Assembly: GCF_003730135.1 (NCBI RefSeq)
Contig: NZ_RJVO01000002.1
Span: 248,001 to 312,000 of the forward strand
DNA: 64,000 bases
Origin: Stagnimonas aquatica
GTDB lineage: Bacteria > Pseudomonadota > Gammaproteobacteria > Nevskiales > Nevskiaceae
Direction: 5' to 3'
The position numbers and the translations under genes were made by a program. Shown in pieces: positions 17,074 through 26,271 of this stretch; the stretch's first letter is position 1, and the number at the start of each line of letters is the position of its first letter. A model generated the notes under the pieces. It was not told the origin of the DNA. It made no database searches and saw nothing but the letters and a program-made list of their open reading frames with translations.

Positions 17074-19335
17074 ATGAGTGGCTTCGTGCTGGGCCGGCCC
17101 CGGCTGGTGCTGCTGCTGGCGCTGCTGCTGACACTGCTCTGCGCGGCCGGCGTCAAGGACCTGAAATTCAATCCCGACTACCGCGCCTTCTTCGCCGCCG
17201 ACAACCCCGACCTGATCGCGCTGGAAGCGCTGGAGCAGCGCTTCTCGCGCGCCGAGACCGTGGTGATCGCGGTGGCGCCGGCCGACGGCGAGCTGTTCAC
17301 CCGCGAGCGCCTGGAAGCGATCCGCGCGCTCACCGATGCCTGGAGCCGCCTGCCCTACGCCAAGGGTGCGTCCTCGATCAGCAATTACATCGAGGCGCGC
17401 GCCGAAGGCGACGACCTCCTGGCCGAACCACTGCTGCCAGACGATCTCGCCCAGGCCGACCTCGCCGCCATCGCCCGCCGCGCCAAGGCCGACGAGCGCC
17501 TGAGCGGCGGCCTGCTGTCGGTGAAGGGCGATGTCGCCGGCGTCTATCTCTACTTCGAGCTGCCGCACCAGAACCCGCCGGTGGAACTCAACGCGGTGCG
17601 CGCGGCGGTGAACGCCGAGGTGGCGAGGCTGCGTGCGGCCCACCCCGAGCTGCGCATCGCCCTCGGCGGCGTGCTGATGTTCGACGCCGCCCTGCAGGAG
17701 CAACTGCTGCGCGACGCCTCGACGCTCTACCCGCTGTGCTTCCTGGTGATGACGGCGCTGCTGTTCGCCTTCTTCCGCAGCGGCTCGGCGACCCTGGCGA
17801 CGCTGTCGGCGATGAGCCTGGCGGTGGCCGCCACCTTCGGGCTGGCCGGCTGGGCGGGCCTGGCGATCAATCCGGCCAGCCTCACCGCCGGCATCATCAT
17901 CCTCACCATCTCGATCGCCGACGCGGTGCATCTGCTGACCACCTTCGCCGCCGAGCGCGCCAAGGGTGCCGCGCCGCGCGCGGCGATGGCGGCGAGCCTG
18001 CGGATCAACGGCCGCACCATCTTCCTGACCACCCTGGTCAACGCGCTGGGCTTCCTGTCGATGAACTTCTCCGACTCGCCGCCCTACCGCGACCTCGGCA
18101 ACCTGGTTGCCATCGGCACCGTGCTGGCCTGGCTGCTGTCGATCAGCTTCGTCGCCGCCTGGACCCAGCTCTCGCCGCCGCGCGTCTCGCCCAGCGCGCT
18201 GCGTCAGGTGGAGCTGGTGAAGCGCTTCGTGGAGGCGGTGATCCGCCAGCGCCGCTGGGTGCTGCCGCTGGCACTGCTCGCCACCGCCGGGCTCAGCGCC
18301 GGCATCGCGCTCAACCGCTTCGGCGACAACTACGTCGAATACTTCACCCGGGGCGTCGAGTTCCGCACCGACACCGAATTCATCAACGAGCGCCTCACCG
18401 GCATGCAGTTCATCGAATACGCGGTGGAGGCCGAGGGCCCCGGCGGAGTGTTCGAGCCGGACTTCCTGGCGCGCATCGACGCCTATTCCGACTGGCTCAA
18501 GCAGCAACCGGAGGTGCGCCGCGTCGCCAGCCTGGTGGACATCGCCAAGCGCCTCAACCAGGCCATGCACGGCGACGACCCGGCCGAGCGCCGGCTGCCC
18601 GCCAGCCGCGAGGAGGCCGCCCAGCACCTGCTGTTCTACGAGATGAGTCTGCCCAGCGGCCAGGACCTCACCCACATCGTCGATCTCGACAAGTCGGCGG
18701 TGCGTCTCACGGTGCTGCTCAACACCATCTCCAGCAGCGAGCTGGAGGCCTTCGACCAGCGCGCGCAGGCCTGGGTGGCAAGCCACTGGCCGCCGCCGAT
18801 GAAGGCGCGCAGCTCGGGCATCTCGGCGCTGTTCGCGAAGATCGCGCGCAGCAACTTCCAGAGCATGTCCTCCGGCATGCTCACCGCCTGCGCCTTGATC
18901 GCCGGCCTGCTGATCTGGCTGTCGCGCTCGCTGAAGCTGGGGCTGGTGAGCCTGCTGCCCAACCTCGCGCCGATCGCGGTGGGCTTCGGCATCTGGGGGC
19001 TCACCGTCGGCAAGATGGGCATGAGCCTGGCGGTGGTCGCCAGCCTCACCATCGGCATCGTGGTGGACGACACCATGCACGTATTCAGCCACTACGGCGC
19101 CGCCCGCCGACGCGGCGCCACGCCGCTGGCAGCGCTGCGCGAGGCCTATGCCGATGTCGGCGCGGCGCTGTGGGTGACCAGCGCCACCCTGGTGATCGGC
19201 TTCGGCGTGCTGGCCTTCTCCAACTTCCTGCTCACCGTGCATCTGGGCCTGCTCACCTCGCTGATCCTGGCGCTGGCGCTGATCGCCGAGTTCGTGCTCA
19301 CCCCCACCCTGCTGCTATGGCTGGACCGCGACTGA
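17074..19335 (+). CDS. RND superfamily exporter (MMPL/patched-like)
   Basis: The 753-residue integral membrane protein has the two-fold RND layout: an N-terminal helix, a first periplasmic domain, a five-helix block, a connecting helix, a second periplasmic domain and a last five-helix block. Conserved RND motifs include ISIADAVHLLTTF in block 1 and IGIVVDDTMHVFSHY in block 2, carrying the acidic relay residues. Size matches predicted lipid/hopanoid exporters rather than the 1,000-residue AcrB class. The start at 17074 follows the previous stop by one base, showing coupling. With the sorting protein and the barrel after it, it probably moves a hydrophobic molecule to the outer membrane. Confidence 0.9.
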   Translation: MSGFVLGRPRLVLLLALLLTLLCAAGVKDLKFNPDYRAFFAADNPDLIALEALEQRFSRAETVVIAVAPADGELFTRERLEAIRALTDAWSRLPYAKGASSISNYIEARAEGDDLLAEPLLPDDLAQADLAAIARRAKADERLSGGLLSVKGDVAGVYLYFELPHQNPPVELNAVRAAVNAEVARLRAAHPELRIALGGVLMFDAALQEQLLRDASTLYPLCFLVMTALLFAFFRSGSATLATLSAMSLAVAATFGLAGWAGLAINPASLTAGIIILTISIADAVHLLTTFAAERAKGAAPRAAMAASLRINGRTIFLTTLVNALGFLSMNFSDSPPYRDLGNLVAIGTVLAWLLSISFVAAWTQLSPPRVSPSALRQVELVKRFVEAVIRQRRWVLPLALLATAGLSAGIALNRFGDNYVEYFTRGVEFRTDTEFINERLTGMQFIEYAVEAEGPGGVFEPDFLARIDAYSDWLKQQPEVRRVASLVDIAKRLNQAMHGDDPAERRLPASREEAAQHLLFYEMSLPSGQDLTHIVDLDKSAVRLTVLLNTISSSELEAFDQRAQAWVASHWPPPMKARSSGISALFAKIARSNFQSMSSGMLTACALIAGLLIWLSRSLKLGLVSLLPNLAPIAVGFGIWGLTVGKMGMSLAVVASLTIGIVVDDTMHVFSHYGAARRRGATPLAALREAYADVGAALWVTSATLVIGFGVLAFSNFLLTVHLGLLTSLILALALIAEFVLTPTLLLWLDRD

Positions 19336-20672
19336 GCCGGCCGCGCCCGGTGCCGGGGCCAGCGCTGACGCTGCTGCTCGCGCTGGCCGCCGCCGGCCCG
19401 GCCGCCGCCGACCTGGATCTGCGGCTGGAGACCGAGACCCGCCTGTTCACCGCCCAGTCGCGCGGCGACGCCGCCGTGGCCGCTGGACTGCGCGCCAGCC
19501 ATGCCCCCCGCCCCGGCGAACAGCTGGTGCTGGAGGCCTTTGTCCGCGCCGATGCGCGCGAGGATGCCCGCAGCCGCGCCGACCTGCGCGAGGCCTATTA
19601 CGAGGCGCAGGCCGGGCTGCTCACCACCCGCCTGGGCGCGCGGCGCGTCTACTGGGGCGTGGCGGAGTCGCGGCACCTGGTCGATACCCTCAACCAGTCC
19701 GACCTCGCCGACGATCTCGACGGCGAGACCAAGCTCGGCCAGCCGATGCTGGAATTCGTGTTCGGCGGCGAGACCACGGCGCTGAGCCTCTACGCCCTGC
19801 CCGGCTTCCGCGAGCGGCGCCTGCCGGGGCCGGGCGGGCCCATCGTCTATCCCTTCCCGCTGGCGCCGGAGGAAACCCGCATCGAGGCCGGCGCCGGCCT
19901 GCTGCACGCCGACTACGCGGCGCGCGCCAGCGGCCAGTTCGGCGACCTCGACCTGGCGCTGTCCTGGTTCGACGGCATCGGCCGCGAGCCGGACATCCTG
20001 CCCTGCCTGCGCCAGGGCTCGGGCTTTCCCGGCACCGAAGACGAGGCCAACTGCGCGCTGCTGGAATCCGTCACTGCCGCCGCGCCGCGCCGCAACCTGC
20101 TCACCCCGCTGTTGCAGGCCCTCGGTCTGGCGCCCAGCAATGCCGAGATCGCCGCCGAGCTGGAACAGCGCGCCTACGCCAATCTAGTGCTGGTGCCGGT
20201 CTACCAGCGCGAGCGGCGGCTGGGGCTGGAGGCGCAGTACATCCACGAGGCGCTGGCGCTGAAGTTCGAGGGCCTGGTGCGCGACACCCGCAGCGCGCGC
20301 AGCTACGCGGCGGTGGCCGGCTTCGAGTACAACCTCTCCGGCCTGTTCGGCAGCGCCCAGGACCTGGGCCTGATCGTCGAGGCCCTGCGCGACACCCAGC
20401 CGGGTCTGCTGTCGGCCCGCTACGACCACGAGGTGTTCCTCGGCGGCCGCTGGTCGCTCAACGATGTCGCCGGCAGCCAGGCCCTGGGCGGCGTGCTGAT
20501 CGACAGCACCGGCGCCGGCCAGACCTGGTCGCTGGAAGCCAGCCGGCGGCTGGGCGACGACTGGAAGCTGGGCCTGCGCCTGCGCGCCTTCACCGGCGGC
20601 GACCCCAGCGACCTCGCCAATGTGGTGAAAGATGCCGACGAGCTGCGGTTGACGCTGGAGCGCTATTTCTGA
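19317..20672 (+). CDS. Outer-membrane beta-barrel protein of the RND operon
   Basis: Starting at the ATG at 19317, inside the last 19 bases of the RND gene, the frame encodes 451 residues. A signal peptide (ALTLLLALAAAGPAAA) is followed by many alternating amphipathic strands, and the chain ends in LTLERYF. A terminal aromatic residue is typical of outer-membrane barrels. The family is not certain; DUF1302-like alginate-export-type barrels often sit in such operons. It may be the outer-membrane exit or acceptor for the RND substrate. The frame is open far upstream, but only as a shadow of the RND gene. Confidence 0.75.
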   Translation: MAGPRLSRPRPVPGPALTLLLALAAAGPAAADLDLRLETETRLFTAQSRGDAAVAAGLRASHAPRPGEQLVLEAFVRADAREDARSRADLREAYYEAQAGLLTTRLGARRVYWGVAESRHLVDTLNQSDLADDLDGETKLGQPMLEFVFGGETTALSLYALPGFRERRLPGPGGPIVYPFPLAPEETRIEAGAGLLHADYAARASGQFGDLDLALSWFDGIGREPDILPCLRQGSGFPGTEDEANCALLESVTAAAPRRNLLTPLLQALGLAPSNAEIAAELEQRAYANLVLVPVYQRERRLGLEAQYIHEALALKFEGLVRDTRSARSYAAVAGFEYNLSGLFGSAQDLGLIVEALRDTQPGLLSARYDHEVFLGGRWSLNDVAGSQALGGVLIDSTGAGQTWSLEASRRLGDDWKLGLRLRAFTGGDPSDLANVVKDADELRLTLERYF

Positions 20673-20788
20673 GCCGGGCTCCCCTCACCGCGACCCACGC
20701 GGGGTGATGGACAGGCCGCAGTCCGGGCCGGAAAATCCCTCCCCACCCTCGGGCCCGGATCGTTTCGGCCGCCCCACATCACTTCGGC

Positions 20789-21979
20789 ATGAACAGCACG
20801 GAACTCAACGAAAGCGACTATGTCGAGCAACTCCACCGTGGCGTCGGCTGGCTGCGTTTCGAAGGCGAACTGGAGCCCGGTTTCCGCCGCTTCTACCGGC
20901 GCTTCTGCCTGACCCATGTTCGCTTCGGCCTGGGCATCACCCTGCCCCTGCTGGCGCTCAACGGCCTGCTCAACAGCGAGGTCTACGTCCCCGACGGCCC
21001 GGCGCTGATCCTCAATCTGCTGACCTTGCTGGTCAGCTTCCTGGGACTGGGCGGTCTGCTGCTGCATTTCTCGTTCGACCGCGAGGGCCGCCGCCTGCCG
21101 GAGCTGATGGCCGGCGCGATGATCGCGGGCGCCGGCCTGCATCTGCTGACCCGCTGCAAGTTCGCCGAACAGGGCCTGCACTACCCGTACAGCACCGAAA
21201 GCTACGCGACACTGCTGATCTTCCTGCTCTCCGGCCTGCGCTTCCTGCCGGCCTTGCTGATCGCGCTGGTGTGGCTGGCGCAGGCGCTGCTGTTCCAGTG
21301 GATGTATCCGCAGGACACCCCGGAACTCGCGCAGATGGCCTACAACCTGACCGCGATCGGCCTGCTGGCGGCCGGTGCCGGCTATGCCCAGGAGTATCTG
21401 GCGCGGGTCAACTACCTGCTGGCGAAGATGAGCCACCACCGCTCCGAACACGACGCGCTGACTGGCGTGCTCAACCGGCGCGGCTTCAACGAGCGCTTCG
21501 AGGAGCTGCTGCGGCAGGCCCGGCGCGAGCAGAAGCCGCTGGCGCTGATGCTGATCGACGTCGATCACTTCAAGCACTACAACGACCGCTACGGCCACCC
21601 GGAGGGCGACCGCGCGCTGACCGCCGTCGCCCAGAGCCTGCGCCGTCACGCCGCCCGGCGCGGCTTCGACTTCGCGGCGCGGCTGGGCGGCGAGGAGTTC
21701 GCGGTGGTCTGGTACAACGTCGAGGCCGGCGCTGCCGGCAAGCTGGCGGAAAGCACCCGCGCCCGCATCGAGAAGCTGGGCATCGCCCATGCCGACAGCC
21801 CCGGCGGCACGCTGACCATCAGCGCCGGCTGCCTGAGCCTGACGGTGACCGCCGACACCCAGCGGGAACAGCTGCTGGAAGCCGCCGACGAGGCGCTCTA
21901 CGAAGCCAAGCGCGGCGGCCGCAACCAGGTGCGGCTGGCGCGCTGGAGCGGGCCGGTGCTGAGCGCCGGCACTGCCTAG
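20789..21979 (+). CDS. Membrane diguanylate cyclase (GGDEF domain)
   Basis: The 396-residue protein has an N-terminal half with about six transmembrane segments (residues 45-205) and a C-terminal GGDEF domain. The domain begins at DALTGVLNRRGF, with metal/substrate block LALMLIDVDHFKHYNDRYGH and active site GGEEF at 300-304. An inhibitory RxxD site is present as RGFD (291-294), exactly five residues ahead of the active site, so product inhibition by c-di-GMP is expected. The sensed signal is unknown. Its stop overlaps the convergent cyclase stop through CTAG. Confidence 0.92.
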   Translation: MNSTELNESDYVEQLHRGVGWLRFEGELEPGFRRFYRRFCLTHVRFGLGITLPLLALNGLLNSEVYVPDGPALILNLLTLLVSFLGLGGLLLHFSFDREGRRLPELMAGAMIAGAGLHLLTRCKFAEQGLHYPYSTESYATLLIFLLSGLRFLPALLIALVWLAQALLFQWMYPQDTPELAQMAYNLTAIGLLAAGAGYAQEYLARVNYLLAKMSHHRSEHDALTGVLNRRGFNERFEELLRQARREQKPLALMLIDVDHFKHYNDRYGHPEGDRALTAVAQSLRRHAARRGFDFAARLGGEEFAVVWYNVEAGAAGKLAESTRARIEKLGIAHADSPGGTLTISAGCLSLTVTADTQREQLLEAADEALYEAKRGGRNQVRLARWSGPVLSAGTA

Positions 21980-23286
21980 GCAGCTTCCAGCGCGTAAATG
22001 CGCTTGAGATTGGCGAAGCCCTTCATCGCCCTCGCCGGCTGCGCTTCCAGCTCCCGCCCGGCCAGTTCGGCGGTGCGCGGCGCCACCAGCACCTCGCGGT
22101 CTTCGGCCTGCTCGCAGAGTCGCGAGGCGAGGTTCACCGCCGGGCCGACGGCGGTGTACTCCAGCCGCGAGGCGGAGCCGATCACGCCGACGGTGACATA
22201 GCCGCTGGCCACCCCGATGCCGATGCCGAGCTTGCCCTTGCGGCTGCTCCAGCGCTGGGTGAGGGTGTGGCAGTCCTTGCGGATGCGCTCGGCGATTTCC
22301 AGGCTGACCTTGGCGTGGTCGGGGATCGCCAGCGGCGCGCCGACCAGGATCAGCACGCCATCGCCGGCGTAGTCCTTGATGGTGCCGCCGTACTCGGCCA
22401 CCACCGCGCCCACCGCCGCGTAGTAGTCGCGCAAGACCTCCAGCACCCGCGAGCTGGGATGCGCCTGGGCGTAGGCGGTGAAGCCGCGCAGGTCGCAGCA
22501 GACGATGCTGATCTCCAGATGCGCCTCCTGCATGGCGCCGCGCAGGCCCTTGCGGCTGACGATGTCAGCCACCTGCGGCGACAGGAAGCGGCTCATGAAC
22601 TGCCCGCGCTGGCCCTGCAGCACGTGGTACTGGGTGGCGCCGGCAAGCAGGGTCATCAGCCCGGCGGTCACCGACAGCGCCGCGTAGTCGTAGGGCAGCA
22701 CGAAGGCGGCGAGCATGAACGGCGAGGCGGCGACGAAGCCCAGCACCCGCAGCTTCTCGGAGACATCCGGCCGGCGGTTGAGCAGAAGCAGGGTGGAGAA
22801 CAGGCCCGAGGCCGCCACCAGCAGCACCGGCACCGCGAAGCGCCAGAAGCCGCTGCCGGAGAACCCCAGCGCGCCGTGGCGGGCGGCGCCGTAGAACTGC
22901 TGCACCCGCAGCTCCGGCCACAGCAGCGACTCCACCAGGTAGACCAGGGCCGCCGCCTGCCCGAGGCGGATCACGCCATCGCCGCCGCGCACGTCGAGAT
23001 TGCCGCTGGGGATGGTGCGACGCACGCGCAGCAGCCATTCCAGGAAGGCCGCCATCGCCAGCGCTTCCGGCAGCGCCAGCCAGCCGGTCCAGCCGGGCAC
23101 CACTTCCGGCACGCTCATCTGGATGTAGCCGAAATTGACGACGATGCCGACGCCCATGCTCGACAGCGCCAGCGCCAGTGCCCGCGAAGTCGGTGCGCGG
23201 CCGTCGGCGAGCAGGAAGGCCAGGGCCATACCGACCGCCACCAGGGCGACCAGTAGGTGCGGCAGCATCGGCGCGAGGGCGATCAC
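21976..23286 (-). CDS. Membrane-bound class III adenylate/guanylate cyclase
   Basis: The 436-residue protein has about seven N-terminal transmembrane helices and a C-terminal class III cyclase domain. Metal-binding aspartates appear in CCDLRGFT and DYAGDGVLI. The transition-state Asn and Arg are in YTAVGPAVNLASRL. The Lys in GGTIKDYAGDG and the Thr in EYTAVG favour ATP over GTP, so cAMP is the likely product. A GTG start at 23286, with AGGAGA just upstream, overlaps the stop of the Kef-type antiporter by 4 nt, so the two are probably translated together. Confidence 0.9.
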   Translation of the reverse strand: MIALAPMLPHLLVALVAVGMALAFLLADGRAPTSRALALALSSMGVGIVVNFGYIQMSVPEVVPGWTGWLALPEALAMAAFLEWLLRVRRTIPSGNLDVRGGDGVIRLGQAAALVYLVESLLWPELRVQQFYGAARHGALGFSGSGFWRFAVPVLLVAASGLFSTLLLLNRRPDVSEKLRVLGFVAASPFMLAAFVLPYDYAALSVTAGLMTLLAGATQYHVLQGQRGQFMSRFLSPQVADIVSRKGLRGAMQEAHLEISIVCCDLRGFTAYAQAHPSSRVLEVLRDYYAAVGAVVAEYGGTIKDYAGDGVLILVGAPLAIPDHAKVSLEIAERIRKDCHTLTQRWSSRKGKLGIGIGVASGYVTVGVIGSASRLEYTAVGPAVNLASRLCEQAEDREVLVAPRTAELAGRELEAQPARAMKGFANLKRIYALEAA

Positions 23287-25091
23287 GGGCTCTCCTGACG
23301 GGCCTTGGCGGCCGTGGCGGTCTTGGCGGCGGCGCGCTCGGCCTCGTTGTCGGCCTCGAACAGCTGCTCCAGCTCACGGGCAAACTGGCTGGCGGCGGCA
23401 CGCAGGGCTGCCTCGTCCTGGTAAACCGCGTGCTGGCGCATCAGCGTCTCCTGATCCTGCTGGTGGAACAAATCGACGGCACGGTGCACTTCCCTCGGCG
23501 GCAGGTCCAGGGCCAGCAGTACCCGCCGGGTCATCTCCAGGCTGGAATAGTAGGCGCGGCGGATCACGTCTTCCGGATTGATTCCGGCGTCGATCAGTTG
23601 CAGCGCGTGCTGGCGGGTGCGCGCCGAGGCCATCACCCGCAGCTTCGGCGCGAAGGCGCGCACCGCCTGGGCGACACGCAGGCTCTCGGCCTCGTCGGCG
23701 ATGGCGATGATGAACAACTTGGCCTTGTGCACGTGCGCGGCGCGCAGCACCTCGGGGCGGGCGGCATCGGAGAAGAACACCGGGTTGCCGAAGCTGCGCA
23801 CGAACTGCACGTGCTCGGCGTTCTTGTCGAGCACGGTGTAGGGGATCTTCTTGACCCTGAGCACGCGGCCGATGATCTGCCCGAACGGCCCGAAGCCGGC
23901 GATCACCACCGGTGTTTCCGCGACCCGGATCTCGTCATAGGGCGCCGGCGCCGGTGCGTGCCGGCGCGCTGCCAGCGCGCACAGCGCATAGAACGGCGGC
24001 GTGGCGATCATCGACAGCGTCACCACCACCGTCAGCAGCGCGCCCTGCTGGGCGCTGAGCAGGCCGGCGGCGGCGGCCACCGCGAACAGCACGAAGGCGA
24101 ATTCACCGCCCTGCGCCATCGAACCACCGAGGCGCAGAGCGCCCTGATGATCCATGCCGGAACGCCGGCCGAGCCCGTACAGCACCAGCGCCTTGAGCAG
24201 CAGCAGCCCCAGCGTCAGGCCCAGCACCGTCAGCGGCGCGCGCGCCAGCAGGCCGAGGTCGGCGCCCATGCCGACGGCGATGAAGAACAGGCCCAGCAGC
24301 AGGCCCTTGAAGGGTTCGAGATCGGCCTGCAATTCGTGGCGGTATTCGGAGTCGGCCAGCAGCACGCCGGCCAGGAAGGCGCCCAGCGAGGCCGACAGGC
24401 CCACCGCCTGCATCGCCAGCGACACGCCGATCACCAGCAGCAGCGAGGCGGCGGTGAAGATCTCCGGCACCTGGGCATTGGCCAGCACCCGCAGCGCCGG
24501 CCGCAGCAGGGTGCGGCCGCTGGCGATCACCGCCGCCACCACCGCCAGCGCCTTGGCGATCTCTGGCCAGCCGATGCCGGCGCTGGCCGGGGCCGAGAGC
24601 AGCGGGATCAGCGCCAGCAAGGGGATCACGGTGATGTCCTGGAACAGCAATACCGCGAAGGCGCCGCGACCGTGATGGGCGGTCAGCTCGCCGCGCTCGC
24701 CGAGCAGTTGCAGCACCAGGGCGGTGGACGACATCGCCAGCGCCAGGCCGATCACCGCCGCGCCGGCCCAGGCGACGCCAAAGCTGTGGGCGACCAGCGC
24801 CAGCGGCAACGCGGTGAGTGCCACCTGGGCGCCACCGAGGCCGAACACCTCGCGGCGCAGCGTCCACAGCCGGCGCGGTTGCAATCCGAGGCCAATCACG
24901 AAAAGCAGCAGCACCACCCCGAACTCGCTGGCATGGAGCACCTGTTCGGCATCGCGGGCATAGCCCAACCCGTGCGGCCCGATCACCAGGCCGGCCGCGA
25001 GATAGCCCAGCACCGAGCCCAGCCGCGCCCGCTTGAACAGCGGCACGAAGAGCACGGCGGCGGCGAGAAACAGCGCGGCTTCCTGAAGCAT
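23283..25091 (-). CDS. Kef-type CPA2 cation:proton antiporter with RCK (TrkA-N) domain
   Basis: The 602-residue protein has an N-terminal CPA2 exchanger domain of about 12 helices (LGYLAAGLVIGPHGLG near the start, LQLLGERGELTAHHGRGAFAVLLFQD in the middle). A cytosolic RCK domain follows with a nucleotide-binding motif, VVIAGFGPFGQIIGRVL. A Lys/Ala-rich tail ends the chain. Such proteins exchange K+ (or Na+) for H+ and are gated by ligands at the RCK domain. The start at 25091 is where homology begins. The next gene, a cyclase, overlaps it by 4 nt, suggesting ion flux and cyclic nucleotide signalling are linked. Confidence 0.9.
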   Translation of the reverse strand: MLQEAALFLAAAVLFVPLFKRARLGSVLGYLAAGLVIGPHGLGYARDAEQVLHASEFGVVLLLFVIGLGLQPRRLWTLRREVFGLGGAQVALTALPLALVAHSFGVAWAGAAVIGLALAMSSTALVLQLLGERGELTAHHGRGAFAVLLFQDITVIPLLALIPLLSAPASAGIGWPEIAKALAVVAAVIASGRTLLRPALRVLANAQVPEIFTAASLLLVIGVSLAMQAVGLSASLGAFLAGVLLADSEYRHELQADLEPFKGLLLGLFFIAVGMGADLGLLARAPLTVLGLTLGLLLLKALVLYGLGRRSGMDHQGALRLGGSMAQGGEFAFVLFAVAAAAGLLSAQQGALLTVVVTLSMIATPPFYALCALAARRHAPAPAPYDEIRVAETPVVIAGFGPFGQIIGRVLRVKKIPYTVLDKNAEHVQFVRSFGNPVFFSDAARPEVLRAAHVHKAKLFIIAIADEAESLRVAQAVRAFAPKLRVMASARTRQHALQLIDAGINPEDVIRRAYYSSLEMTRRVLLALDLPPREVHRAVDLFHQQDQETLMRQHAVYQDEAALRAAASQFARELEQLFEADNEAERAAAKTATAAKARQESP

Positions 25092-25194
25092 GAGCCCTGA
25101 TGGCCGACGGAAAGTGCCGGCATTGTAAGGGCCTGCGCCGCGCACTTCGGGGCAGGCGATCACGGCTCTGCGTATGCTAGTGGCACCCTCGCGA

Positions 25195-26271
25195 ATGAAC
25201 ACACCCATGCTCCGCTCAGCCAGTCTCGTCCTGCTCGCCGTCTGCGCCCTGCCGACCCTGGCCGAAACCCCTGCCGCCAGCACCAGCGGAGGGCAGCCGA
25301 CGCCGGTGCGCGCCCTGCCGGCGGTGGCGCCGACCGCTCCCGGCGAGGTGCCGCTGGAAAACCCGGCGCCGGCCCCGGCCGACGCCCCGGAGGACAGCGC
25401 CGGCACCACGCTCTCCAGTGGTCCGGTGCCGCTGGTGCCGGTGAGCAATCTCGACGCCAAGCCGGTGCTGGCGACGCCGGCGCGGGTGCAGACCGGCTGC
25501 TCGCTGCGCGACTACGGCGCCCCGGTGGAACGCGGCCAGATCGCCAGCGCGATCTTCAACACCTGCTCGGGCGTGTCGCTGCACAAGGCCAATTTCATCC
25601 TGCCGTTCAGCTACAGCCCGCGCTTCCCGGGCGACGAGAGCGAGTTCATCTTCCAGATCAGCGGCAAGGCACAGCTCTGGGACTTCGGCCCCGGGGCGCT
25701 CTACTTCGGCTATTCGCAGCGCTCCTACTTCCAGATCTTCAACGAGAAGAAGAGCAAGGCCTTCCGCGAGAGCAACTACAACCCGGAACTGTTCGTGCGT
25801 CTGCCCAAGCCGCTCAAGTTGCTGCCGGACTGGTCGTTCGACGCCGGCCTGGAACACGAGTCCAACGGCCAGGACCTGCCCGATTCGCGCTCCTACAACC
25901 GCCTGTTCTTCGCGCCCTACTGGATCAAGGGCCGGCAGGCGGTGCAGCTCAAGACCTGGTGGCGCATCCCTGAGGACGACGGCCGCGCGGTTACCGACCC
26001 CAAGCGCGACGACAACCCCGACCTCGGCAGCTACTACGGCTACGGCGAGCTGCGCTACCGCCGCGACCTGCCCTGGAACAACCAGTTGATCGAAGTGATG
26101 CTGCGCGGCAATACCGCCACCGGCCGTGGCGCCGTGCAGGTGGACTACAGCCTGGAGGTCGGCCCGGTCGGCGCCTTGTTCCTGCGCGTGTTCAACGGCT
26201 ATGGCGAGAGCCTGATCGACTACAACCGCAGCGTCACCCGCGTCGCCCTCGGCGTCGCGCTGCAGCGGTGA
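25195..26271 (+). CDS. Outer membrane phospholipase A (PldA-like)
   Basis: The protein (about 358 residues from the ATG at 25195, or 354 from 25207) has a signal peptide MLRSASLVLLAVCALPTLA and a Pro/Ala-rich linker of about 80 residues. An outer-membrane barrel domain follows. The phospholipase A1/A2 active site is visible in FDAGLEHESNGQ, with the His-x-Ser-Asn-Gly pattern of catalytic His and Ser. Also present are FILPFSYSP and LFVRLPKPLKLLPDW. In E. coli PldA degrades misplaced phospholipids in the outer leaflet. Neither start has a clear ribosome-binding site. Its stop overlaps the next GTG start. Confidence 0.88.
   Translation: MNTPMLRSASLVLLAVCALPTLAETPAASTSGGQPTPVRALPAVAPTAPGEVPLENPAPAPADAPEDSAGTTLSSGPVPLVPVSNLDAKPVLATPARVQTGCSLRDYGAPVERGQIASAIFNTCSGVSLHKANFILPFSYSPRFPGDESEFIFQISGKAQLWDFGPGALYFGYSQRSYFQIFNEKKSKAFRESNYNPELFVRLPKPLKLLPDWSFDAGLEHESNGQDLPDSRSYNRLFFAPYWIKGRQAVQLKTWWRIPEDDGRAVTDPKRDDNPDLGSYYGYGELRYRRDLPWNNQLIEVMLRGNTATGRGAVQVDYSLEVGPVGALFLRVFNGYGESLIDYNRSVTRVALGVALQR

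Noticed and set aside
14454-17171. 905-codon minus frame that would extend the CsgG-like protein
   Set aside because: Only the last 219 residues, from the signal peptide on, are real; the rest is antisense to the asparaginase and the sorting protein.
17047-19242. 731-codon minus frame opposite the RND gene
   Set aside because: Gln/Gly/His-rich antisense shadow of an obvious RND exporter.
20681-20710. Imperfect hairpin CTCACCGCG / CGCGGGGTGAT after the RND operon, considered as terminator
   Set aside because: Stem is mismatched and no T-run follows; too weak to call.
20704-23256. 850-codon plus frame across the diguanylate cyclase and cyclase genes
   Set aside because: Frame-shifted shadow followed by antisense sequence; no domain is visible.
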